Part shown: positions 19,657 through 29,767 of the stretch, piece after piece
Numbering within the stretch: position 1 is the first letter of the stretch
Layout of the letters: the number at the start of each line of letters is the position of its first letter
NCBI RefSeq assembly: GCF_024586455.1
Contig: NW_026089623.1
Span: forward strand, 10,574,204 to 10,638,203
Direction: 5' to 3'
DNA: 64,000 nt
Source of the DNA: Bactrocera neohumeralis
Taxonomy: Eukaryota > Arthropoda > Insecta > Diptera > Tephritidae
Made by a program: the position numbers and the translations under genes
The notes under the pieces: generated by a model
What the model was told of the DNA's origin: nothing
Database searches by the model: none
What the model saw: only the letters and a program-made list of their open reading frames with translations

Positions 19657-21852
19657 TCAGAAGCGTGCTTCTGATTTGATTTTGTTGCCCTGTGGAAGGA
19701 TTGCCAACTTTGTGATCGGTCTGACGAGAGTGGTAGTTGCAGTTTTAAGTGTAACAACTCTGGTGCATCCATCTGCGCCAGGATGCAGTTGAGTGATTCT
19801 TGCAAGTGACCACTTGCACGGCGGAAACCTCTCGTCAGCGAGTAATACGAGTGAGCCAATTTCTAACTGATTGTTTCGGTGCCACCATTTCGTCGTAGCG
19901 AGTTGTCGTTGTAAGTATGATGTTGACCAGTGCTTCCAGAATCGTTGAAGCTGATGCTGTATCATCTGCCATCGTGATAGTCGCGCGATATTGATTGGTT
20001 GTAGAGTGGGTTCTGGAAACGTTGTGAGTGCTTGGCCAATCAAAAAGTGGCCTGGCGTGAGCGCTGCGAGGTCTTCAGGATCATCGCTGAGTGGTTCTAG
20101 TGGCCTCGAGTTGAGGATGGCTTCGATTTGTGTGAGTAAAGTCATACTTTCATCGAGTGAGTATGATGTGTCCCCAATTGCTCGAGTGTGATGAAATTTG
20201 ATTGACTTTACCGCTGCTTCCCACTTGCCGCCCATGTGTGGTGCTGCAGGTGGATTGAATTGCCACCGAGTGCCGTCATTCAGTAGGAGTGAGGCGATTG
20301 ATGTGCTTTCTGATGAGCCTTGAGTGAATAATTTTTTGAGTGTGGCATCTGCACCAAGAAATGTTGTGCCGCAGTCTGAGTAAAGAGTGTGGCAGATGCC
20401 TCTGCGTGCGGTGAACCGTCTGTACGCAGCAATGAATGTGTCAGAAGTGTAATCAGTTGCCACTTCAATGTGCACAGCTGATGTGCTCATACAAACAAAT
20501 ACACAGATCCAGCCTTTAAATTGTTTGGCGCCTCGGCCTCTCCATGATTTGATTGTGATTGGTCCAGCATAATCCACACCAGTGTGGAAAAATGCTCTTG
20601 ATGGTTGAACCCTCACCGTAAGCAACTGGCCCATGAGTTGCTGTGCTCGTTTACCCCTGTGGCGAGCGCATTTCATACAGCGTAGTATGAGTGTTTTGAT
20701 TGCTGGTCTTCCACCAACAATCCAGTATGATTGTCGAACTTCTGCCATTGTTAGTTGAGTGCCACCGTGCATAGTACGGAGGTGTGCGTTGTAGATGACT
20801 AATGATGTGAGTGTAGAATGTCTTGGCAGAATGATTGGATGCTGTTGACTGTACGTGAGTGTGGAATTAGCGAGTCGCCCACCAACTCGCAAGACTCCGT
20901 GTTCGTCGATAAATGCTGTCAGTCGGTGAAACGGATGATTTGCAGGTAGTGCACGATCGGCCTTGAGTTGATGCAACTCGAGTGAAAAATACGCTGCTTG
21001 AGTTGACTTTGCCCAGTAGATTGTTGCTCTCTCAATGTCTGTTGGGGTGAGTGGTGCGGCAAGAGATGACCCCGGTATTCGTTTGAGTGTGTCAATAGCT
21101 CTGAAAATTGTAGCAGTGACGTGAATGAGAGTGCGTAAATTTGAATACCTGTGGATCAATTCCCATTGATTAATCGGCTGAGTGGTTGTCATGACGAGAG
21201 TGAGACCTGGACGAGCTTCTTGACTAGTGGTGTCGTCCTGAGTGTCTGGCTGCCGAGGCCAGTGGCATTGTGACTTTGAGAGCCATGGTGGTCCCGTCCA
21301 CCACAGTGAGTGTGATGATAGCTGAGCGAGAGTGATGCCTCGAGATGCACAGTCAGCTGGGTTTTGTTTGCCCGGAACATACCGCCAGTTGCAATCTGTG
21401 GTGAGTTGTTGGATGTTGACAACTCGGTTCCGTACGTAATCCTTCCAGCGTGACGCATGTGATCGAATCCACGTGAGTGTGACTAATGAGTCAGTCCAGA
21501 GAGTGGTTGATTGTGCGTCAACTTGTAGAGTGGCTTTGACGTAAGTTATTAATTTCGATAGTAGCAGCGCTGCTGATAGTTCTAGTCGCGGGATAGTGAG
21601 TCGTTTGAGTGGTGCTACTTTTGTCTTTGCGCAAAGGAGTGTCGTGAGTGTCTCTCCGGATGCTGAGTGGACAGTGACGTAGATTGCTGCTGCCATTGCG
21701 AGCTGAGATGCGTCGCAAAACCCGTGGAATTCACAATTCGTGGCCTTTGAAGTGTTAATCCAGCGTGGAATGTTGAGTGTGTCGATTTGTTGAAGTTCGA
21801 GTTGCGGTGATTGCCATGATTGCAATACTTTCGACGGGACCTGGTGATCCAA
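19657..21852 (-). pseudogene. BEL-A pol C-terminal half: RNase H and integrase, fully open
   Basis: 731 codons are open, the longest frame in the window. RNase H residues are visible at Asp47 (GFCDASQ), Glu91 (RLELSAALL) and Asp121 (LWTDSLV), followed by NPADCASRG near 164-172. The integrase zinc domain has His357, His362, Cys392 and Cys395 (RCMKCARHRG). The catalytic triad is Asp427 (GVDYAGPI), Asp493 (YSDCGTTFLG) and Glu545 (GGKWEAAVKS), spaced D-65-D-51-E as in BEL integrases. The C-terminus ends VRPITKLAILPQ and the stop lies just before the purine tract. It is separated from the RT frame by one frameshift near 21860, so it is counted as pseudogenic although this half is intact. Confidence 0.93.
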
Positions 21853-22901
21853 ACCGATTTATTGCGCCCACAATTCGGTGATAAAAATCCCAGTGGATCG
21901 AAGATCTGAGAAACCTCAGATAAGATTGTTCGTTTGGAGGACTTGTTTTGATTGTCCGAGTGGCTTTTCATGATGAATCTAAGATTGTCCGACTTTGCGT
22001 GCCAATACAATCCTAGCAGTTTGCTCGTGCAGTCTCCAAGCTGGTGCGGTTCATCACATGCTCCAGCTGGTGAAATGAAATTGAGTACTTCTTCGCTGTT
22101 TGATTGCCACTTGGCGAGTGGGAAACCGCCCGCCGTGCAGATTTGTTTTAATTGATTGGCGATTGCTTTTAGCTCAGAAGTGTTATCAGCTCCGCCGAAA
22201 ATATCGTCGACATATCTGCCGTACTTGAGTGCAGGTACTGCTAGTGGATAATTTTTTCCTTCGTCCTCCACGAGTTGTTGAAGGACTCGGACGGAAAGGA
22301 ACGGTGCTGATCTCGTGCCGTAGGTGACAGTGGTGAGATGATATGGCGTAATCTCTTTATTATTATTTAACCAAAGAATGCGTTGCAAGTCCCAGTCGTC
22401 TGGGTGTACGTTGATTTGCCGGAACATTTTTTCAATGTCTGTCGAGACGATGTATTGGTGTTGTCGGACGTATAGAAGTACGTCGGTGATATCAAGTTGA
22501 ATTTTTGCTCCGATGTGCAGGAAATCGTTGAGTGATTTTCCTAATGTGGTGACACACGAGCCGTCGAAGACGACTCTGAGTTTGGTGCTGACACTGTCGG
22601 GACGTAACACTCCGTGATGTGGCATATAGTATACTGATTGAGTACGCTGGTGACATTTAACAGCTGACTCACCGTTTGAGACCCTCAACCCTCCTGATAC
22701 CGAAGTATCATGTGCTAAGGTCATCTCGGTGGTGAAATCAGCTGATTCAATGTCATTGTCAGTATTGAGTGAAGTTGGAGTGTTTGCTACGGCAGTCATG
22801 TGTCCCATTTCTTCGTAGACTTGCATAAATTCTGTGTAGAGTTGCTTGTATTCTTGGTTGGTGTTGAGTTTCTTGCTGATTTGCTGTAGCCGTCGATGTG
22901 C
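21853..22901 (-). pseudogene. BEL-A reverse transcriptase domain
   Basis: The frame (open from 22901 down to 21615) holds MPHHGVLRPDSVSTKLRVVF, GAKIQLDITDVLLYVRQH, IEKMFRQINV and the catalytic YGRYVDDIFGGAD. YVDD is encoded at 22203-22214. It is in phase with the protease frame upstream except for one stop codon at 22902-22904. A frameshift near 21860 separates it from RNase H. BEL RTs normally work as part of one long Gag-Pol polyprotein, matured by the element protease in virus-like particles. Confidence 0.92.
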
Positions 22902-23720
22902 TTAGTTGTACGAATTTCCAAGATTCAATTTTTCTGAGATGACTGGCAGTCGGACGATGTATCGCCCCGATTGGTCTCGTTGATGGGTCGTTTTGAAGTG
23001 TGTTTCACATTGCTCTTCTTCTGGGGTCAGTTCACTGACCGATTGCTCTGGAACTTCTTCTTGAATCCAGAATCGAGTGAGCAACTCGTCGAGATTGCTT
23101 TCTTGTCTAGTGTTTGAGGTGGTGATGAGTGAGAGACGAGACTGCTGAGTTGATGTGAGTGCTGCTGGTCCAATGATAAGCCAGCCAAAAATTGAAAGTT
23201 GAGCAATTGAAGCGATTGACGGGTACCTGATGATGTCTGGTTTAATAATTCGACCGAAAAAATCAGCGCCAATGATGATGTCCACTGGTTGAGGCAGAAA
23301 GAAACTCGGATCTGCAAGCTTGATATGGTGTGGATTAGTCCATGGTTCAGATGACGTGCGTGATGATGGTGAACGGACAGTAAGAATTGGTAAAATCTGA
23401 GCAACGATTTGCACAGTTGTGTCAGAGTGACTTGCCTTGAGTATGAGGTCAGCTGACCCCTTTGATGTAATGACATTCTTACCGCCGATTCCCGTGATGG
23501 TAACTGATGAGTGGCGTCTTTTAATTGAAGCTTGCGGGATGAGATGTTCAGAGACGAGTGAAATTTCTGACCCAGAGTCGATCAGAAGTCTAACGTTGAT
23601 TTGCTGAATCGGCGTGATGATTAGTGCTTTTGCAGTAGCTAGTAAAGTGATTGCAGTTGATGAGTGCGTGGCGGAGTTGAGTGATGATTGAATTGAGTGG
23701 TTGGATTGACATGAGTTATT
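22902..23720 (-). pseudogene. BEL-A aspartic protease and protease-RT linker
   Basis: The active-site motif is RLLIDSGSEISLVSEHLIP at about 23530-23600, with VTITGIGGKNVITSKGSADL after it, a retropepsin of the DUF1758 type that releases the polyprotein parts. The downstream linker carries PVDIIIGADFFGRIIKPDII, where IIGADFF is a conserved block in BEL elements, and FGWLIIGPAAL. The frame is open from about 23720 to the stop at 22902. Confidence 0.88.
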
Positions 23721-23809
23721 GGAGGCTGCACAAACATCCTATTGTTGATTGTCAGTGAATTTGCGTGGCTCGATTTTAATTGTAGCAGCTGGCAGACTTG
23801 TTGCTGTAG

Positions 23810-25203
23810 CTACTTCGTGCAACATTGAGTGGTGATTGCGATTGCAAGGTTGTGTCTGCCCATACAGTTCTTGCAGATGCGTCGTTGGATAACTACTTCA
23901 TGACGATCTTGAGGTGACAGAGTGCGGAACTTTTGGCATGAAGTGATGAAGTGCGCTCCAAAGCAGCAATCACATTGATAACACGAGTCTTGCTGAGCTG
24001 GCTGAGTGGCAGTTTTGCGTGCGGTAGCGTGAAGTGAGCTTTTTGGTTTTTGCTGATTGCTTGAGGTGCTGGCAGTTGATTGCTGACGAGCTGACTCTGT
24101 GTTCTCGAGAGTGCGAGCCCGCTGACTGATAAAGTCCTTGAGTTGCGTGTAGGTTGGGTATGTCGCTTGATTGCTAACTGAGGATTCCCACAGTTGCGAG
24201 TGCGGCTTGAGAGTTGCTTGATGGTGGAATAAACTACCAGACAATCCCAATTGTCTGTTGATTGGCCAATGAGTGCGAGTGCGTTGAGTGCTGAATCTAC
24301 CCCCGAGATGAGTTGCTGCAGAAATTCGGCAGATTCTTTCTGTTTTTGAGTGGCTGAGTGTTCTTGCAGCAGATGTGCGAGTTGAGCGTCGATGAGAACT
24401 CGCTTGTTCCCGTAGCGCTCTTTGAGTGCTGTCCAGGCTGTTGAAAACGCCGTTTCAGTAACCGGGATGTGTGAGATGAGCTCGAGTGCTGGACCAGTAA
24501 CGGCAACTCGCAAATAATGCAGTCGCTCAAGATCTGTGAGTGTTGAGTTGTTGATTACCATTGACTGGAAGAGAGTGCAGAACGAGGTCCAGTGCTGGTA
24601 ACCACCATCAAAGTTCGGCAGCTGCAGCTTTGGTAACTTTGGCTGAGGCTGTACTGCTTCACGATATGACTGAGGTGCATGAGTGTCGATTGGCTGAAGA
24701 CGGACTGCAGCGAGTTGGCGAATATCGCAAATGATGCTTGCTTCTTGTGTGTAAACATCATTCGCAAAATACTCGTGGTTGAGATGTACCACTGGCCAGG
24801 TAATTTCCAGAAACGAGTGCTCTTTGAGGAAAGCCCTGTGTACTTCCTCGGCTGATTGTAGAATTGCCTTGATTGCAGAGCTGTCCTTATCCCGGAAATT
24901 ATCGATTTGCTTGAAGTGTAGAGTGAGTGCCTTAACGCGATTGATTTGTGATCTGGCTTTAAGCACGAGCTCGTCAGGTAGCCGTGCGGGTGATTGTGCA
25001 CGTTTTGACGAGCGAGTGGGTTTGATGGAACCTGTCTCGTCCACATCCGAGTGCACAGGTGATTGTCGTCCTGACGTAACAGACACGTTGAGTGTAGGTG
25101 CGGATAGCACCGTTGTCTTTTGACTTTGTGTCGATTTGACCGATTGTACGTCCGAATCTTTACACTCCGGATTGAGTGCCTCGAAATTTTCGTTATCGGA
25201 CAT
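23810..25203 (-). pseudogene. BEL-A gag with one frameshift
   Basis: The gag starts at 25203 (MSDNENFEALNPECKDSDVQ). The capsid-like core contains LKARSQINRVKALTLHFKQI, LPKLQLPNFDGGYQHWTSF and WTALKERYGNKRVLIDAQLA. A single-base shift near 24190 moves the reading to the frame carrying the nucleocapsid-like zinc region (SCYQCDCCFGAHFITSC, RRICKNCMGRHN). The frame then ends at 23810. Gag assembles the particle and packages RNA. BEL-C gag is a close relative. Confidence 0.9.
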
Positions 25204-25308
25204 GATTTGAAACGCAAAAACTGTATTATATAGATTGTACCAAAAATCAAAAGAAAAAGTCACAAGGAATTAAAGAATACCCAAAAACCGCGGAGAACAA
25301 ACGTGAGA

Positions 25309-25328
25309 TGATCCGGCTCGAAGGACCA
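25309..25328 (-). promoter_or_regulatory. BEL-A primer-binding region
   Basis: In element orientation TGGTCCTTCGAGCCGGATCA follows the LTR end after three bases. The core is identical to that at 45628 and one base different from BEL-C. The priming tRNA is not identified. Confidence 0.65.
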
Positions 25329-25331
25329 TAA

Positions 25332-25757
25332 TGTTTAAGATTGCCGAGATTAAGTTCTGGTTTTGGGTGTAGCACCCCACGTTTATTATCATGAGGACTG
25401 ATCTAATATATCAGCCCTCACTTTATACACAGCCTTTAAATTATTACAATTAAATATTAATTATATAAAAATTGTCTTACAGAATAGTTGTTAAGATGAT
25501 TTATATCTTTGATGTATGTTAAATGATGTGTCCGATTGCCTCCGATTTTTATTCCAAAAAAAACCAATGTTGATGAAATGAACTGATACACTTTATGATT
25601 GCAGAAAGAAGAAGGGCAGAACCCAGCCACATTTTCCATTTATAGCGTGGCTAGAGTGTTGTAACTGTATAACAGTGTGATCAGAGTGTCGGCAGTGCAT
25701 TGGCAATTTTATAATAGTGTGACTAGAGTGTGGACAAAGCATTGGCAATCCGTAACA
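25332..25757 (-). repeat. BEL-A 5' LTR (426 bp)
   Basis: Starts TGTTACGGATTGCC and ends CTTAAACA in element orientation. It contains an extra tandem unit (25660-25702 region) compared with the 3' LTR. As the 5' LTR it should carry the element promoter. No clear TATA box was assigned. Confidence 0.93.
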
Positions 25758-25762
25758 CATAC
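25758..25762. repeat. Target duplication CATAC, right side of BEL-A
   Basis: Matches 19257-19261 exactly. Confidence 0.85.
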
Positions 25763-25833
25763 ATATATTAGATATAGCTACGATTGCGTTTATATTAAAT
25801 TTTTGACATTTTGTTTATTAGGTTCATCTAAAT

Positions 25834-26013
25834 ATTAATATTTCGGACGTGCAAGATAATATTGAAACAAAATGAGACTGCGAATTATAATATACAGAAA
25901 ACCAAATTTGATTGCAATAAGTGCTTTTACGATTTCGTCGAACAATGGATGTTGAATTCCATCGCCACAGTTTACTCGTATAACATGAAGTTTGGAAATA
26001 TCTGATCCCTGCA
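25834..26013 (-). other. Unidentified open segment, possible exon or transposon scrap
   Basis: The minus strand is open for about 58 codons after a possible acceptor (acttgcag), starting GSDISKLHVIRVNCGDG, then IQHPLFDEIVKALIAIKFG, a hydrophobic run FLYIIIRSLILF, and a stop after LARPKY. I do not recognise it. It sits beside a scrap of the DR1 outer tag (26030-26060). It could be a terminal exon or a decayed transposon. Confidence 0.2.
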
Positions 26014-26060
26014 AGTTGCATGGGTATACATTTTTCGGTTGCAGCAGAACTTAGCCTTTC

Positions 26061-26575
26061 CTTTTTTGTTGATAAAGTGCGACTGCTTTTGGAAACATCG
26101 GAGTTTTATCGTAATCTTTTTCTAGAATTCTTGACACTTCTGGTATGTGCCAAATATAAATAAATACTCATGAATAAATTTAATAATTGTTCTTATTGAT
26201 TGGTTGGGTTACAATTAGTATAAAAATGTTTTTATCTAATTTATCTTGACATATGTATATTTCTGCCACTTTTGAAAGCTGAACTGATTTCCAGTTGCTG
26301 GGTATTGAGTTTCATTTTTGTCTTAAACTACAATGCCAAAATTAGGAATATCTACAATATTTTTATAATTCACCCATTTCTCAAAGAGACTAAGAGGATT
26401 CGATAACAAGGCTCTTCTAACAAGTTGAAGTCTTGTGTATGAGCTCGTAAATTTTACCAGTTAAATGTATAGTACATAGGACAATCCATTCCCAGTGTTT
26501 AGAAAAACATACATAAAAAGACATAGTTTCTCTACAGTTTCTTCCTGATTTAAACTTAATCATTGAAATTAAGCT
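26061..26575. other. Spacer, nothing recognised
   Basis: AT-rich with only short open frames and no repeat partner found in the window. Confidence 0.5.
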
Positions 26576-27060
26576 CGCAATTCAAAAGTGGATAATGTTG
26601 ATATTCGACTGTGACAAAAATTTTTGGATCGAAAATTTTTCAATCATCATTCAAATTTATTTTACCGCCTTCAAAGTAACATCCATTTGAAGCGTTGCAC
26701 ATGTGCCAAGGCTTCTTCCAATCGTCAAAACATTTTTTGTAGGCACTTTCCGGGGTGGCCTTCAGCTCTCGCGTCGAATTTGTTTTGATGTCTTCAATTA
26801 ACTCAAAACGGTTTCCCCGGAGCGGCTCTTTGAGTTACAAGAATAGCCAGAAGTCACATGCTGCTAAATCAGGTAAATACGGTGCTTGTTCAATGATATT
26901 TGTTGAGCGTTTGGCCAAAATTTTACACAAATACGTTAAAAATTTTGTAAAATTCGACAAACACTAGTGAGGTCGACTGACAGCTACTGTAAACACACTC
27001 GTTGACAGATCGCGCAAAATTTTGGCATCATAATTAAGGACAGTTGTACCAACCTAGAAA
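26576..27060 (-). pseudogene. Mariner transposase C-terminal fragment
   Basis: Minus-strand translation around 26640-26905 gives NIIEQAPYLPDLAACDFWLF followed by LKEPLRGNRFELIEDIK, STRELKATPESAYKKCF and GCYFEGGKINL. PDLAACDFWLF holds the terminal catalytic Asp of the mariner DD34D signature, and the FEG tail is typical of this family. One stop interrupts LFL-LK. The 5' end near 27055 (taggttggtac) may be a TIR, but a partner was not found. Confidence 0.8.
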
Positions 27061-27480
27061 AAAAATTAACCTGTCTTCTATATAAGCGGGAGATGAGAGG
27101 GGGAAATGAAGAATTCCCGATGCTTTCTTGACAGGGTGTACTATACACTCATTTGCAAAATCTATACGTTTCCTTTCATTGACGTCTAAAATTAATTTTC
27201 TTTCGTGAAACACGTGCATGATATCCATCATTCTTCAATATTTTTCATACAGTATCCTCATGAATATTCTTATTTAACGATTTTTTGATATTTTCGATGA
27301 TTTTAGAAGTGTTTACCTTAAGATTTTCTCTTACCGACCGCAATATTTCACGTTTTTCGCACTCGGTTAACTTGCTAGGTCGGCCAAAACGAGGTTTTCA
27401 CGCAATGGAACCATTTTTTTTCGAAATTTTGTACGGCGTACTGCATAGAAGATTGAAACTTTTTCTGGTCAAAAGTGTTG
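27061..27480 (-). pseudogene. Tc1-like transposase DNA-binding region fragment
   Basis: Minus-strand reading at 27230-27400 resembles the paired helix-turn-helix of Tc1-type transposases: RPSKLTECEKREILRSVREN, NTSKIIENIKKSLN and KILKNDGYHARVSRKK. The segment at 27100-27200 adds RIDFANECIV. No catalytic domain follows. It abuts the TTAA-flanked MITE at 27497. Confidence 0.6.
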
Positions 27481-27496
27481 CCATATTTTGTTTTAA

Positions 27497-28211
27497 GGGG
27501 GTACTCTCATGGGAACGCATACATTTTACCACTTTTTAGGAAATTTTTTTTTTCGACAACAAAATTCAATCACTTTAATTTTTTAATATATTTTTATTTG
27601 TATTTTGAAATGAACAAAAAAATTTTTTTTTCGTTTTTTACATTTTTAATATATATTTTTTTTAAATCAAAAAAGAAGTTCACTAATCACGGTGATAGCG
27701 GCGTTGTCTGAAATAAAAAAATCGAATGGATTATTATTCAGTAGTTCTGCGGCTATGGTCCCTATCAAATATAATCATTTCATTAAAAAAAAATGTTGAA
27801 CTTCAAAAAAAAGTCACGAAAATCTTGTTTTTTTTGCTAAAAATCGTTTAAAAAAAATGAAAATATTTTCGAAAATAAACAATTCTGGTAAACAAGGGAC
27901 GATAACTATAAATGAGTAGAAGAACATATGTAAATTTTAAAGCAATCGGTTGAATACTTTTTTTTTAGGACCATGACAGTTTCAGAAAATGATGATTCGA
28001 GAAAAATGCGTTTAAAGTTTAAAGAGACTGCAGACTTGTCATGGCGCCTGGTAGACAGTCGCTTACAACACGTCGGCGACTATGAGCTGTACCTTATCGA
28101 ATACTATGAATTTCGGTCTGAATTTTTCACTGCATGTTTTCAATAGGTTTTACTGTCAAAATAAAAAAAAACAAAATCGATTTTTCGAAGTAATTACATG
28201 AGAATACCCCC
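27497..28211. mobile_element. 715-bp MITE with TTAA flanks and GGGGGTA TIRs
   Basis: The left end is GGGGGTACTCTCATG and the inverted right end is GGGGGTATTCTCATG, so 14 of 15 bases match. TTAA flanks both ends (27493-27496 and 28212-28215). A TTAA duplication is characteristic of piggyBac and Kolobok transposases. The interior is very AT-rich with no transposase. Which family mobilised it is not decided. Confidence 0.75.
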
Positions 28212-28444
28212 TTAAGCGTTAAAAACTAGTAACTAGTTACCACTTTGAAAAGGACAGCATACTTAAAAAATAATTTTCTTTTTTAATACAAACATTTTTA
28301 AAACTTTAACAATGTTTGATATCACTACAACTAGATTCAAAAACTAACGAGCAGTTTCATTTGAATAACTTAAAAACATTTTACATAAAAATTAATAATA
28401 ATATTCATAGATATATGGTATAAACGTATAATTAATTACTTTAT

Positions 28445-29413
28445 ATTTTAGCTTCCAACTAAACTATGTGATTTTTTTCAACATAATCGACTAGAGCAGC
28501 ATGTGTCTAAAAGAAGATTTCTCGCCTCCTCATTCAAATGTGCATTAAGCCTTTTGAACTGGCCATCTGCTTGACTACTTATTTCTTCGACGACTGTATT
28601 CATCCTTACGTCTCGATGAAAATCAGCATTTCTACAGTACCAAGGAGCATTTACAATGCTTCTTAGCACCTTGTTTTGAAAACTTTGTATAATATTAATA
28701 CTGCTATCATTGGCACATCCCCACAGTTGCGTACCATATGACCATACCGGCTTAATTATTTGTGTATAAAGATGTAATTTGTTGTGTATGGACAGGTTTG
28801 ACCTTCGCCTAATTAGCCATTTCATTTTCGACAATTTCAGATTAAGTTCAATCCTCTTTATTTTAATCAATCCTCTTTATTTTTTCCAACGTAATCTAGC
28901 ATCGAGCGTGATGCCAAGATATTTAGCTGTATTTGCATATGGTAGGCAGACATATAGAATATTTATAGGTTGATAAGTGATTCTATTGTTTGTAAAATTT
29001 ACATGAACCGATTTTTCACCGTTTAGTTTTATTCATCATTTTTAAGTCCAACTTACTACAGAGTTGATTGTATGTTGGAGATTTAACGCAGCTTTTCTGC
29101 TGTTTTTTCGACGCATAGTATTGCGGTGTCATCAGCACAAGTGGCAGTCATATCGTTTGGTGCTAACGGTAAGTCTCTTGTATACAGAATATACAAAAGT
29201 GGACCTAACACACTTCCCTGTGGAACTCCTGCTTCAATTTCTTTTAGTTTGGAGAATTCATTTTTTTGTTTTACACGGAAAAATCTCACGGTGATATACG
29301 ATTCTAAAAGAGCACAAAACTCAATCGGAAGACTTGATTTTAGCTTTTGCATAAGACCTTCGTGCCATACCTTGTCAAACGCTTGTGCAACGTCAAGGAA
29401 TACAGCTGAGGAC
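28445..29413 (-). pseudogene. Jockey-clade LINE reverse transcriptase, 3' half
   Basis: The minus strand encodes the RT palm and C-terminus: DVAQAFDKVWHEGLMQKLK near 29350, EAGVPQGSVLGPLLYILYT, then CADDTAIL, where Jockey elements normally have FADD. The tail at 28478-28870 has KLHLYTQIIKPVWSYGTQLW, FQNKVLRSIVNAPWY and LNEEARNLLLD, typical of Jockey. Frames are broken between 28870 and 29083. The 5' continuation is found inverted at 29414-29735. Confidence 0.88.
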
Positions 29414-29735
29414 CTAGAAAAGGTATTTCAACCTAATTGCCCAAAAAATGACTTTAAGTTGCCAACTTTGCCCCATACTTGTAACGAGTTGATTGTGTCT
29501 ATAAAGTCCGAAAAGGACATCAGGACACGATAATATTATTCCAAAAATGCTAACTGTTTTACCAAATATTGCTGTAACAGTGCTCTCCTTGCTCTTTAAT
29601 GTAATACCTGGTTCCAGATACTATCCAATTTCGTGGAAAAAGTCGCAGATCATCATAATAGATAAACCTAGGAAAGACTTAACACAGCCGTCTTCCTACA
29701 GACCAGTAAGTTCTCTTACGGTGTACTTTTAAAAT
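29414..29735 (+). pseudogene. Inverted 5' segment of the same Jockey LINE
   Basis: The plus strand encodes the RT entry region: VLPNIAVTVLSLLFNVIPGS, then PISWKKSQIIIIDKPRK and SSYRPVSSL. In an intact element this precedes the DVAQAFDKVW block by roughly 70-80 residues. The orientation is opposite to 28445-29413, and its upstream end meets the junction, the geometry produced by twin priming during LINE insertion. Confidence 0.78.
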
Positions 29736-29767
29736 ATTTAAATAAGTGTTACTATCAAAGATGACTC

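Larger units (their letters stand above)
19262..25757 (-). mobile_element. BEL-A: nearly intact BEL/Pao LTR retrotransposon, 6.5 kb
   Basis: Two LTRs with TGT...ACA borders, a 5-bp CATAC duplication, a primer-binding region (25309-25328) and a purine-rich tract before the 3' LTR enclose gag, protease, RT, RNase H and integrase in BEL order. Only a few lesions interrupt the coding region: a frameshift in gag near 24190, breaks between gag and protease near 23800, one in-frame stop at 22902, and a frameshift near 21860. The LTRs differ mainly by one tandem unit and a handful of substitutions, so insertion was recent compared with the other elements here. Confidence 0.93.

Noticed and set aside
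19991..20191. Plus-strand open frames over BEL-A (also 21952-22155 and 24779-25123)
   Set aside because: They lie antisense to well-supported gag-pol domains and have no recognisable motifs, so they are shadows.
22902..22904. Programmed stop suppression in BEL-A pol
   Set aside because: Other lesions in gag and RT show ordinary decay. One stop in a defective copy needs no programmed mechanism.
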